22,225 nucleotides of DNA from Mycobacteriaceae bacterium. Lineage in GTDB: Bacteria; Actinomycetota; Actinomycetes; Mycobacteriales; Mycobacteriaceae. This document shows positions 1 through 5,798 of the stretch, in pieces (positions within the stretch are counted from its first letter, which is position 1; each line of letters starts with the position of its first letter). The DNA lies in contig JABFVX010000252.1 of assembly GCA_013362555.1 (NCBI GenBank), positions 1 through 22,225 of the forward strand, given 5' to 3'. The position numbers and the translations under genes are program-made. The notes beneath the pieces are model-generated. The model was not told the origin of the DNA, made no database searches, and worked only from the letters and a program-made list of their open reading frames with translations.

Positions 1-6
1 AAGGCG

Positions 7-59
7 CCTCCGGAGTGACCCATGACGCGCGTTGCGCACGTCATGGGTCACTCCGGGGG
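7..59 (-). terminator. Family 1 palindrome, copy 1 (likely terminator of the lipoprotein gene)
   Basis: An inverted repeat of about 25 bp per arm (7-31 and 35-59) with a TTG loop, one internal mismatch (28/38) and one G-T pair. The core reads GAGTGACCCATGACG and is mirrored by CGTCATGGGTCACTC. It starts 9 nt past the stop of the minus-strand lipoprotein gene, where an intrinsic terminator is expected. There is no T-tract, as is usual in actinobacteria. Relative to the other copies, CGTGACG has become CATGACG with the matching change in the other arm, so base pairing is kept. A convergent gene may lie to the left, outside the window. Confidence 0.7.
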
Positions 60-68
60 TTGGAGGGT

Positions 69-1085
69 TCAGACCCACCCGACGATCGTGGTGTAGTCGC
101 CGAGGCCCTCCCAGCTCACGGCGGTGCGCTTGGGCGCACCGCCGGTCGCCGGGATCACGAACATGCCTTTGAAGTCGGACACGTCGGCGTAGAAGAGAAT
201 CTGCGTGCGGTCCGGGCTGACGACGAAACTGCCGATCTTGGTCTCGTTGTCGGCCGGCAGAAGCGGCCGGCCGTCCTTGCCGCAGCCTAGCCCGCGCAGC
301 GGCGTCCGGGTGGTGTAGATCTGGTGCGGAATGTAGGCCCAGTCTCCGTACACCGACGTGTCGGCATCGATCCAGGCGGCGACGTGCCCCGGGCAGCTTT
401 CGCTGTCGAAGTCGACGGGGTTTCCGGCGCTGTCCCAAGAGAATTCGCTGATCGACTTGGTGCTGAACACCGTCGGCGGCTTCGTGAGGCCGATGTCGAC
501 CCGCATGACCTTGCGTGCCATCGAGGTGGTTTCCGAGAAGTAGAAATTGCCGTCGCGATCGAAGGTCACCGCCTGCTGCGAGACGGGCGCCCGACCGAAA
601 TCCGAGGTCGGACCGCTCAGTTTCGCTGTGACATCGGTGAACTCGCCGTCGCGGTCGACCCAGCCCGCATGTGAAACGCCATCCTGGTCACGCACCGCGA
701 CAGCCTTGGTCCAGTCGGCCGATATCGAGTTGCGGCGCCACTGGTCGTTGAATGCGTCGCTGGCGTAGGAGAATCCGGCCCCGGCCGGGGTGGTGACCAG
801 TTTGACTTCGGGATCCTTCGGCCGGAACAGGGCGTCGATCCGGGTCAGCTTCCCGGTCTGCACGTCCACCAGGGCCAGCCTTCTGCCGGTGCCGTCGTGG
901 TTGCTGAGGTCCTCGACCAGCAGGCCGCCGGTGGGCGGCAGGGCGATGTCGGGCGCGCTGCCCCGGCTCCGCGCGGAGGTCGAGGCCGGTCCGGACGTGT
1001 CGCCGTCGCTGCCGCCGCATCCGGCGGCGGCGAGTGGGACAGTCACGGCCAACGCGACCGCGGCAATGAGTCGCCTGTTCAACAA
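69..1085 (-). CDS. Secreted lipoprotein with beta-propeller-like (WD40/TolB-like) repeats, function unknown
   Basis: The predicted product is a lipid-anchored extracytoplasmic protein of 338 residues. I start it at TTG 1085 because AGGGAG lies 5 nt upstream; the next codon is also TTG (1082) and is an alternative. A longer in-frame ORF reaches 1280, but its extra N-terminus is Arg/Pro-rich and lies before the ribosome-binding site. Residues 4-22 form a signal peptide (two Arg, then a hydrophobic Ala/Val/Leu run) ending in AAAGC, with the lipid-bearing Cys at 23; Ala at -3 makes this a non-canonical lipobox. A Gly/Ser/Thr-rich linker follows. The mature part has propeller-blade-like strands: LVDVQTGKLTRID, FDRDGNFYFSET and, near the C-terminus, SPDRTQILFY followed by IPATGGAPKR, resembling PD40/TolB blades. 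It lies downstream of a small secreted-protein gene on the same strand, has its own candidate promoter, and ends at palindrome copy 1. The substrate or partner is unknown. Confidence 0.8.
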   Translation of the reverse strand: MLNRRLIAAVALAVTVPLAAAGCGGSDGDTSGPASTSARSRGSAPDIALPPTGGLLVEDLSNHDGTGRRLALVDVQTGKLTRIDALFRPKDPEVKLVTTPAGAGFSYASDAFNDQWRRNSISADWTKAVAVRDQDGVSHAGWVDRDGEFTDVTAKLSGPTSDFGRAPVSQQAVTFDRDGNFYFSETTSMARKVMRVDIGLTKPPTVFSTKSISEFSWDSAGNPVDFDSESCPGHVAAWIDADTSVYGDWAYIPHQIYTTRTPLRGLGCGKDGRPLLPADNETKIGSFVVSPDRTQILFYADVSDFKGMFVIPATGGAPKRTAVSWEGLGDYTTIVGWV

Positions 1086-1178
1086 TGAAGCTCCCTGTAG
1101 ATTTCGTGCGCTCCGGCCTTGTGGCCGTGCGACATCGGAATTCACCCGCCCTGTCCGGTCTCCCGCCCGGTGGTGGAT

Positions 1179-1208
1179 ATCGTGGTACCGGTGGTCGGCT
1201 GGTGTCAA
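1179..1208 (-). promoter_or_regulatory. Candidate promoter of the lipoprotein gene
   Basis: On the minus strand a perfect -35 hexamer TTGACA (1208-1203) is followed after 18 nt by CACGAT (1184-1179), a weak -10 that keeps only the key A and final T. The distance to the TTG start at 1085 leaves a leader of about 85 nt, which contains a small CGGCC-TTGT-GGCCG hairpin (1114-1127). The -35 is convincing and the -10 is not. Confidence 0.35.
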
Positions 1209-1224
1209 TGGACGCCGTCGCGGT

Positions 1225-1608
1225 CTACCGCTCGGTGACGACACAGGCGGTGCCCTCGTCGTGCCAGTAGGCGCCGTCATAAGACCACCCCCGGACGCAG
1301 AAGCGGCCGACGCGTCCGTTGGTGCGCGCCGAATGAACCGGGCTGTTCATCGTCGGGCCGACGCTCGGCGGGTTGATGCCGGGACCCCAGATGTCGACGT
1401 GGCCTCGAATCGGCGCGGTGTAGGTGCCCTGCATGTATCCGTGAATCTCGGTGGTTCGACCGTTCTCCTCCCAGGCGCGGAGGCTGACATTTCCGACCAC
1501 CTTGTGCGGCGGCTCGGCCGCCGCCTGCTGGGTGGTCGCGAATGCGGCTGCGCCGGTGAGAACGGCGGCGGCGACGGCAGTGCGAAGGATCTTCCGGGAG
1601 CCGGTCAT
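1225..1608 (-). CDS. Small secreted protein with one predicted disulfide, unknown function
   Basis: A 127-residue protein starting at ATG 1608, with GGAGG 10 nt upstream. Residues 1-31 are a Sec signal peptide (Arg/Lys at 5-9, an Ala/Val-rich core, likely cleavage after the Ala-Ala-Ala preceding Glu32). The mature chain of about 95 residues is Gly/Trp/Tyr-rich, with two Cys near the C-terminus (in GRFCVRGWS and GTACVV) positioned to form one disulfide. No catalytic motif or lipobox is visible. The frame stays open upstream to 1782, but that part crosses palindrome copy 2 and is not signal-peptide-like, so I reject it. The lipoprotein gene follows 139 nt downstream on the same strand. I do not recognise the family. 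The size and fold hints suggest a small beta-sandwich exported protein, but this is a guess. Confidence 0.75.
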   Translation of the reverse strand: MTGSRKILRTAVAAAVLTGAAAFATTQQAAAEPPHKVVGNVSLRAWEENGRTTEIHGYMQGTYTAPIRGHVDIWGPGINPPSVGPTMNSPVHSARTNGRVGRFCVRGWSYDGAYWHDEGTACVVTER

Positions 1609-1743
1609 GGTCAGCGAACCTCCGTGTTGGTTCTCTCGGTATCGCGGTGCACCGTTCCGGTGTCCACAACACCGTGCGCCCGCACCCGCGCCGCACGCCA
1701 GACGTCCAAACAGGTCCATACAGCCGGCTACGCGGCCACGATC

Positions 1744-1796
1744 GTCCGGAATGACCCGTGACGTGCGTTCAACGCACGTCAAGGGTCATTCTGGAC
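1744..1796. repeat. Family 1 palindrome, copy 2, in a divergent intergenic region
   Basis: This palindrome has the same GAATGACCCGTGACGTGCG core as copies 3 and 4. Its arms run over about 1744-1768 and 1772-1796, with one mismatch (1758/1782) and one G-T pair (1748/1792). Unlike the other copies it lies between two genes that both point away from it (secreted protein on the left, VIT transporter on the right). It therefore cannot terminate either neighbour unless a gene has been lost here. Confidence 0.75.
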
Positions 1797-1838
1797 ATTT
1801 GATCTGCGCGGCGGATCCCCGTGTGGGGCGGCGGGGCC

Positions 1839-1844
1839 TAGGCT
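1839..1844 (+). promoter_or_regulatory. Candidate -10 element for a leaderless VIT transporter mRNA
   Basis: TAGGCT fits the actinobacterial TANNNT -10 consensus and ends 8 nt before the GTG start at 1853, the spacing expected if transcription begins at the start codon. No ribosome-binding site lies in front of that GTG, which also favours leaderless initiation. No clear -35 is visible. Confidence 0.35.
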
Positions 1845-1852
1845 TGGCCGCC

Positions 1853-2926
1853 GTGACCGAACCCGCGGTTCCCACCCCGAGGTCGCTGCGTCGATGGCGG
1901 CGGCGACTGGCCGACGAGCGCGAAGAGGCGCGGATCTACCGCGCACTGGCAGGCAAGCGCGCGGGGGAGGAGCGTGCGATTCTGCTGGAGCTGGCGGAGG
2001 CCGAGAACCGGCATGCCGCACACTGGCTGGCGCTGCTCGGGGACGAGGCGGGGCCGCGGCGGCGCGGCCAGCTCCGGGCCCGACTGCTGGCATGGCTCGC
2101 GGGCCGCTTCGGGTCGGTATTCGTGCTCGCGCTCGTGCAGCGCGCCGAGAGCCGCTCGCCCTACGGAGCCGACTCCGACGCGACGCCGACCATGGCGGCC
2201 GACGAGCAGGTGCACGAGGAGGTGGTCCGCGCGTTGGCGGCACGGGGCCGGTCCCGGATCTCGGGGTCGTTCCGGGCCGCGGTCTTCGGTGCGAACGACG
2301 GCCTCGTGAGCAATCTTTCGCTGGTTCTGGGCGTGGGCGGCGGCGGTGTCGGCGCCCGGGAGATCCTGTTGTCCGGCATTGCCGGCCTGTTGGCGGGGGC
2401 CTTGTCGATGGGTGCGGGAGAGTACGTGTCGGTGCGGTCGCAGGGCGAGTTGCTGGCCTCCTCGGCGCCCGCCGCGAACACCCGCCATGCGCTGCCGCAC
2501 CTGGACGTCGACGCGAACGAGCTCGCGCTGGTCTACCGGGCCCGCGGCATGGCTGCCGACGAGGCGCAGCGGCACGCCGCCGCTCTGCTGGCGAACTATC
2601 CGGCGGCCGAGGACGAGCCCGGCGCGGGTCCGGACGAGCACGAGGTGATCGGCACGGGATTAGGCGCCGCCCTGTCCAGTTTCGCGTGTTTCGCCTCCGG
2701 CGCGGCGGTGCCGCTCGTTCCGTTCTTGTTCGGGCTGACCACATTCGGCACCCTCGTGCTCGCGACAGTGTTGGTCGCCGCCGCCCTGCTGGTCACCGGT
2801 GCGGTCGTCGGTCTCCTGTCCGGGGGACCGCCCCTGCGTCGCGGGCTGCGCCAGCTCGCCATCGGTTTGGGCGCCGCGCTCGTCACCTACTTGTTGGGCC
2901 TGCTCTTCGGCACGGCCTTGCACTGA
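1853..2926 (+). CDS. Ferritin-like/VIT1-CCC1 family membrane iron transporter (MbfA-like architecture)
   Basis: A 357-residue protein that probably moves Fe2+ or Mn2+ across the cytoplasmic membrane. Residues about 15-130 form a ferritin/rubrerythrin-like four-helix domain with di-iron-type ligands: Glu22/Glu25, E51xxH54, Glu99 and E118xxH121. Residues about 140-357 are the VIT1/CCC1 membrane domain. It opens with the diagnostic FGANDG motif (145-150) and has about five hydrophobic helices, ending in a short tail. In proteobacteria this domain order is that of MbfA, an iron exporter whose ferritin domain senses or delivers iron; export here is inferred from that family. I start at GTG 1853 because the upstream extension is not conserved-looking, crosses palindrome copy 2, and a -10 sits at leaderless distance. 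No IdeR box is apparent. A gap of 91 nt separates it from the next gene on the same strand, which seems to have its own promoter. Confidence 0.9.
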   Translation: MTEPAVPTPRSLRRWRRRLADEREEARIYRALAGKRAGEERAILLELAEAENRHAAHWLALLGDEAGPRRRGQLRARLLAWLAGRFGSVFVLALVQRAESRSPYGADSDATPTMAADEQVHEEVVRALAARGRSRISGSFRAAVFGANDGLVSNLSLVLGVGGGGVGAREILLSGIAGLLAGALSMGAGEYVSVRSQGELLASSAPAANTRHALPHLDVDANELALVYRARGMAADEAQRHAAALLANYPAAEDEPGAGPDEHEVIGTGLGAALSSFACFASGAAVPLVPFLFGLTTFGTLVLATVLVAAALLVTGAVVGLLSGGPPLRRGLRQLAIGLGAALVTYLLGLLFGTALH

Positions 2927-2953
2927 CGCAGCCGTCCAATCGCGTCGATCACG

Positions 2954-2981
2954 TTCTGTGAACATCATTGTTCGGTAGACT
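2954..2981 (+). promoter_or_regulatory. Candidate promoter with overlapping GTTC/GAAC operator, upstream of the alpha/beta hydrolase
   Basis: TAGACT (2976-2981) is a good -10, with a weak -35-like TTCTGT (2954-2959) 16 nt upstream. The interval holds three alternating half-sites, GTTC (2953-2956), GAAC (2960-2963) and GTTC (2970-2973), giving the dyad GAACA-TCAT-TGTTC at 2960-2973. A repressor bound there would cover the spacer. The 6-nt gap between GAAC and GTTC differs from the 4-nt gap of an actinobacterial LexA box. Confidence 0.4.
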
Positions 2982-3017
2982 GCCGGGGCTAGCGGCCGCA
3001 CTGCGAAGTTGGACAAG

Positions 3018-3917
3018 ATGACACAGGACAATTCATCCGATCTCGAGTTGAAAGAACTGCACGCCAACGGGTTGCAGTTCTCCTATCTCGAATCGGGCTT
3101 GCCGGAACAGCCTCTCGTGATCGTGCTGCACGGGTTTCCGGACACCGCCTGGAGCTTTGTCGAGCTGATTCACCTCATCGCCGCCGCTGGGTATCGCGTG
3201 GTCGCACCGATGCTGCGCGGCTACACCTCCGGCGCGGTGCCCGTCGACGGCGACTACTCGGTGCCGACGCTCGGTCGCGATGTCGTCGCGATAGCGGACG
3301 CGCTCGGCGCGCCGAAATGTTATGTGATCGGACACGATTGGGGAGCGGCGGCCGCGTACGCCGCGGCCGGCCTGCACCCCGAGCGGGTGGAGCGCCTGGT
3401 GACGGTGAGCGTGCCGCACCTGCGTCGTTTCCTGTTCCGGCCCACGGTGCGGCAGACGAAAGCGTCCCACTACATCTACAAGTTCCAGGTGCCGGGTTGG
3501 CCGGAGCGGCGAATCCCCAAGGACGACTTCAGCTGGTTGCGTGCGCTGGCCGAATCCTGGTCTCCCGGTTGGCAAGCCCCCGACGCGTACTTCGAGCCGG
3601 TACGGCGGACACTGTCGGATCCCCGGCTGCTGCGGGCGGCCCTCGGCTATTACCGGGCGCTGCCCGCGCTCTATGTCGACCGCACAGCGTGGCGGCACGT
3701 GTTCCAGCCGTTGCGGGTGCCGACCCAGGTCATCCACGGGGCCGATGACCGGTGCATCCTGCCTGCGGCCTATCGCGGCGCCGAAAGCCTCTTTCCCGCC
3801 GGATACCGTGCGGTGGAGATGCCCGGAGCGGGCCATTTCCTGCACTTGGAGGCGCCGAGCCGGCTGGCCGAAACGATCGTGGACTTCCTGGATGCGCCCT
3901 CGCCCGCTCCAGAATGA
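3018..3917 (+). CDS. Alpha/beta-fold hydrolase, epoxide hydrolase-like
   Basis: A cytosolic hydrolase of 299 residues if started at ATG 3018; TTG 3009 would add three residues. Neither start has a strong ribosome-binding site. Numbering from ATG 3018, the oxyanion-hole motif HGFPD is at 38-42, the nucleophile elbow GHDWGAA carries Asp107, a late acid lies in GADDR, and the catalytic His in GAGHFLH is His273. An Asp nucleophile in a GHDWG elbow is the signature of soluble epoxide hydrolases and haloalkane dehalogenases; the HGFPD start favours epoxide hydrolase. The cap region (about 135-215) is rich in Tyr and Trp, as needed to activate an epoxide, but I cannot assign the two Tyr with certainty. 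The last residues, Pro-Glu-stop, are encoded inside the left arm of palindrome copy 3, so termination and translation stop overlap. Substrate unknown. Confidence 0.9.
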   Translation: MTQDNSSDLELKELHANGLQFSYLESGLPEQPLVIVLHGFPDTAWSFVELIHLIAAAGYRVVAPMLRGYTSGAVPVDGDYSVPTLGRDVVAIADALGAPKCYVIGHDWGAAAAYAAAGLHPERVERLVTVSVPHLRRFLFRPTVRQTKASHYIYKFQVPGWPERRIPKDDFSWLRALAESWSPGWQAPDAYFEPVRRTLSDPRLLRAALGYYRALPALYVDRTAWRHVFQPLRVPTQVIHGADDRCILPAAYRGAESLFPAGYRAVEMPGAGHFLHLEAPSRLAETIVDFLDAPSPAPE

Positions 3918-3959
3918 CCCGTGACGTGCGCCTGACGCACGTCACGGGTCATTCTGGAG
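3907..3959 (+). terminator. Family 1 palindrome, copy 3 (terminator of the alpha/beta hydrolase gene)
   Basis: A perfect inverted repeat with 24-bp arms (3907-3930 and 3936-3959) and a CCTGA loop, containing the family core GAATGACCCGTGACGTGCG. The TGA stop of the hydrolase gene (3915-3917) lies in the left arm. There is no T-tract. The next gene is on the same strand, 122 nt beyond, so this would work as a one-way terminator. Confidence 0.8.
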
Positions 3960-3964
3960 GGTCT

Positions 3965-4010
3965 GAGACGATCGCGAATGTTGTCGAGAGCTTTCGCGAT
4001 GGTTCGTCTC
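3965..4010. promoter_or_regulatory. Second, unrelated dyad upstream of the NAD(P)-binding protein gene
   Basis: GAGACGATCGCGAA (3965-3978) is complementary to TTCGCGAT (3993-4000) followed, after a GGTT bulge, by CGTCTC (4005-4010). This gives a 14-bp stem interrupted by four unpaired bases, with a 14-nt loop. It lies 6 nt past palindrome copy 3 and 72 nt ahead of the next start codon. It could be a leader structure, an operator, or a second terminator stem; the sequence does not decide between them. Confidence 0.4.
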
Positions 4011-4081
4011 CGCTCGCGTTGGTGTACTTGGTGCATCGCCGAACAGGGCGGACAACATACGGACCAGGGAGAGGGACCATC

Positions 4082-4705
4082 ATGCGAATCGCAGTCTTCG
4101 GAGCCACCGGCACGCTCGGACGCCACATCGTCGACGCGGCGCTGGGCGAGGGCCATGAGGTGACCGCCTTCACCCGCAGTGCGGCGAACGTGAAGCAGTC
4201 GCACAACCGGCTGCGGATCGTCGAGGGCGACGTGTTCGACGCGGCCGCCGTAGAGCGGGCCGTCATCGGGCGCGACGCGGTGGTGGTCGCGCTGGGCGCA
4301 GGCGCCAAGGGCACGGTGCGCGCCGAGGGCACCCGCAAGGTGGTCGAGGCCATGGAGCGGACCGGCGTGAAACGTCTTGTGTGCGAGTCCAGCCTGGGCG
4401 TCGGCGACAGCAAGGGGAACTTGAACTTCGTGTGGAAGTACCTCATGTTCGGCCTGCTGCTGCGCGCTGCCTACGCGGACCACCACCGCCAGGAGGACAT
4501 CGTGCGGGCCTCGGCGCTGGACTGGACCATCGTGCGCCCCAGCGCGTTCACCGACGGCCCGCGCACCGGCGCCTACCGCCGCGACGTCCCCGCCGACGCC
4601 CGCGGCCTGAGCCTGAAGATCTCCCGCCTCGACATCGCCGACTTCCTGGTCGAGCAGCTCACCGACACCTCCTACGTGCACCGTACCCCCGGCATCACCA
4701 ACTGA
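4082..4705 (+). CDS. NAD(P)H-binding Rossmann-fold protein (atypical SDR / NmrA-like)
   Basis: A 207-residue protein with the N-terminal nucleotide-binding motif GATGTLG at residues 7-13, directly after a first beta strand, as in atypical short-chain dehydrogenases of the NAD(P)H-binding/NmrA/BVR-B type. The acid ending the second strand and the GDVFD segment (about 48-52) fit a compact Rossmann fold. A hydrophobic segment (YLMFGLLLRAAYADHH) replaces the usual YxxxK active site, so catalysis is uncertain; related proteins are flavin or NADPH-dependent reductases or redox-sensing regulators. Start at ATG 4082 is supported by a strong AGGGAGAGGGA ribosome-binding site. The long in-frame extension back to 3752 overlaps the previous gene and is rejected. 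The gene ends 7 nt before the 80-bp palindrome shared with the convergent WYL gene. Confidence 0.88.
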   Translation: MRIAVFGATGTLGRHIVDAALGEGHEVTAFTRSAANVKQSHNRLRIVEGDVFDAAAVERAVIGRDAVVVALGAGAKGTVRAEGTRKVVEAMERTGVKRLVCESSLGVGDSKGNLNFVWKYLMFGLLLRAAYADHHRQEDIVRASALDWTIVRPSAFTDGPRTGAYRRDVPADARGLSLKISRLDIADFLVEQLTDTSYVHRTPGITN

Positions 4706-4712
4706 TCCCGAC

Positions 4713-4792
4713 ACAGCCGCACGCCTTTTGGCCAAACGCACCGCGAATAGTCGACTATTCGCGGTGCGTTTGGCCAAAAGGCGTGCGGCTGT
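4713..4792. terminator. Family 2 palindrome, copy 1: perfect 80-bp palindrome between convergent genes
   Basis: Every base of 4713-4752 is complementary to 4792-4753, with no spacer and no mismatch. The arms carry ACGCCTTTTGGCCAAACGCA and the centre is GAATAGTCGACTATTC. It lies between the convergent NAD(P)-binding (plus) and WYL (minus) genes, so it can serve as a bidirectional terminator. The WYL gene runs 35 nt into it and uses its TAG (4757-4755) as stop codon. Confidence 0.85.
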
Positions 4793-5735
4793 CCAGTGCT
4801 GCGAGGAGGCGGACGGCGAGTGCCTCGACGGCGGCAGCCAGCTCGGGGGGCTCGTGTATGCGGAAGGGGCAGCCTAGCAGGCCGATGTAGAGGGCCAGCT
4901 GCTCGACGGAATTGGCGCCGGTGTGGAGCAGGCAGCTGTGCTCGTCGACCGCTTCCAGCAGGCCCGCGGCGGGGGAAATCCGGTCGGCCGCGTCCTCGAT
5001 GGTCGTCAGCAGAGTGACTGTGGCCCGGTAGCGGTAGGCGTCGGTGGTCGTGCCCTGCGAGACATAGTGCGCGAGGTCGGCGGGCGGGTCGCGCGGAACG
5101 AAGCGGGGGCCGGTGGGAATGCGCGGGCGCAGCCGGTCCACCCGGAAAGTGCGCCAGTCTGCGCGGTCGACGTCCCAGGCGACGAGGTACCAGCGACGGC
5201 CGTTGTGCGCCAGGCGATGCGGCTCGACGATGCGCAATGACGCGATGTCGTCGTGGGACCGGTAGTCGAAGCGGAGGCGGTGGCTGTCGCGGATGGCGCC
5301 CGCGATGGCGGTGAGGGTGTCGGGGTCGACCGCGGGGCCGGCGGCGGGAAGGGTGACAGTGGCCGAGTGCAGCAGACCAACCTGGCGCCGCAGTCGCGAC
5401 GGCAGCACTTGTTCGAGTTTCGTCAGGGCCCGCAGCGAGCTGTCCTCGATTCCCGCCACGGTGCCCGCGGCCGCGGACCGCAGCCCGATGGCCACCGCGA
5501 TGGCCTCGTCGTCGTCCAGCAACAGCGGCGGCAGGGCCGCCCCCGCGCCCAGCCGGTAGCCTGCGACACCCGCGGTGGCGTCGACCGGGTAGCCGAGCGT
5601 CCGCAGCTTGTCGATGTCGCGTCGCACGGTGCGGACGTCGACGGCCAATCTCGCGGCCAACTCGGCGCCGGTCCAGTCGCGTGGCGTCTGCAGCAGCGAC
5701 AGCAAGCGCAGCAGCCGGGCGGAGGTCTCCAACAT
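4755..5735 (-). CDS. WYL-domain transcriptional regulator (DeoR-like HTH)
   Basis: A 326-residue DNA-binding protein. Residues about 5-60 form an HTH_11/DeoR-like winged helix: recognition helix around VRTVRRDIDKLR (35-45), wing GYPVDATAGVAGYRLG. The middle and C-terminal part contain a WYL domain with the literal Trp-Tyr-Leu at 182-184 and the downstream WRTFRVDRLR segment; this domain senses ligands in this family. A WCX-like tail follows. The start is ATG 5735, with a possible -10 (GACTGT) about 7 nt upstream suggesting a leaderless mRNA. The gene is divergent from the EHN-type epoxide hydrolase, whose start is 63 nt away, so autoregulation plus control of that enzyme is likely (inference). 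The last 12 residues (DSRTPFGQTHRE) are encoded by the 80-bp palindrome, so the natural C-terminus has probably been replaced or extended by the repeat. Confidence 0.92.
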   Translation of the reverse strand: MLETSARLLRLLSLLQTPRDWTGAELAARLAVDVRTVRRDIDKLRTLGYPVDATAGVAGYRLGAGAALPPLLLDDDEAIAVAIGLRSAAAGTVAGIEDSSLRALTKLEQVLPSRLRRQVGLLHSATVTLPAAGPAVDPDTLTAIAGAIRDSHRLRFDYRSHDDIASLRIVEPHRLAHNGRRWYLVAWDVDRADWRTFRVDRLRPRIPTGPRFVPRDPPADLAHYVSQGTTTDAYRYRATVTLLTTIEDAADRISPAAGLLEAVDEHSCLLHTGANSVEQLALYIGLLGCPFRIHEPPELAAAVEALAVRLLAALDSRTPFGQTHRE

Positions 5736-5798
5736 GTGTCACAGTCTGCCGCACGGCTAGGGCGGAATCTGTCCTAACTGCCTCCTATCGTGAGAGGC
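5736..5798. promoter_or_regulatory. Divergent promoter region between the WYL regulator and the epoxide hydrolase
   Basis: The 63-nt gap contains TATCGT (5786-5791), 7 nt before the plus-strand ATG at 5799, and on the minus strand GACTGT (5746-5741), about 5-6 nt before the regulator ATG. Both are spaced for leaderless transcripts. A 9-bp palindrome-like TGTGTCACA (5736-5744) abuts the regulator start and is a possible operator. These are motif matches only. Confidence 0.4.

Noticed and set aside
790..1761. Long plus-strand ORF (323 codons) opposite the lipoprotein and secreted-protein genes
   Set aside because: It is a GC-frame shadow: no domain, no ribosome-binding site, and it ends inside palindrome copy 2. 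The minus-strand frames have signal peptides and good starts.
1831..1852. IdeR (iron) box upstream of the VIT transporter
   Set aside because: Only a short CCTAGG-like match; the 19-bp TTAGGTTAGGCT-type palindrome is absent.
2960..2973. LexA (SOS) box upstream of the alpha/beta hydrolase
   Set aside because: GAAC and GTTC are 6 nt apart; the actinobacterial box needs 4, and the flanking TC/GA is missing.
4713..4792. Terminal inverted repeat of an insertion sequence
   Set aside because: No transposase lies in the window, and the two family 2 copies do not flank a mobile-element-like segment with target duplications.
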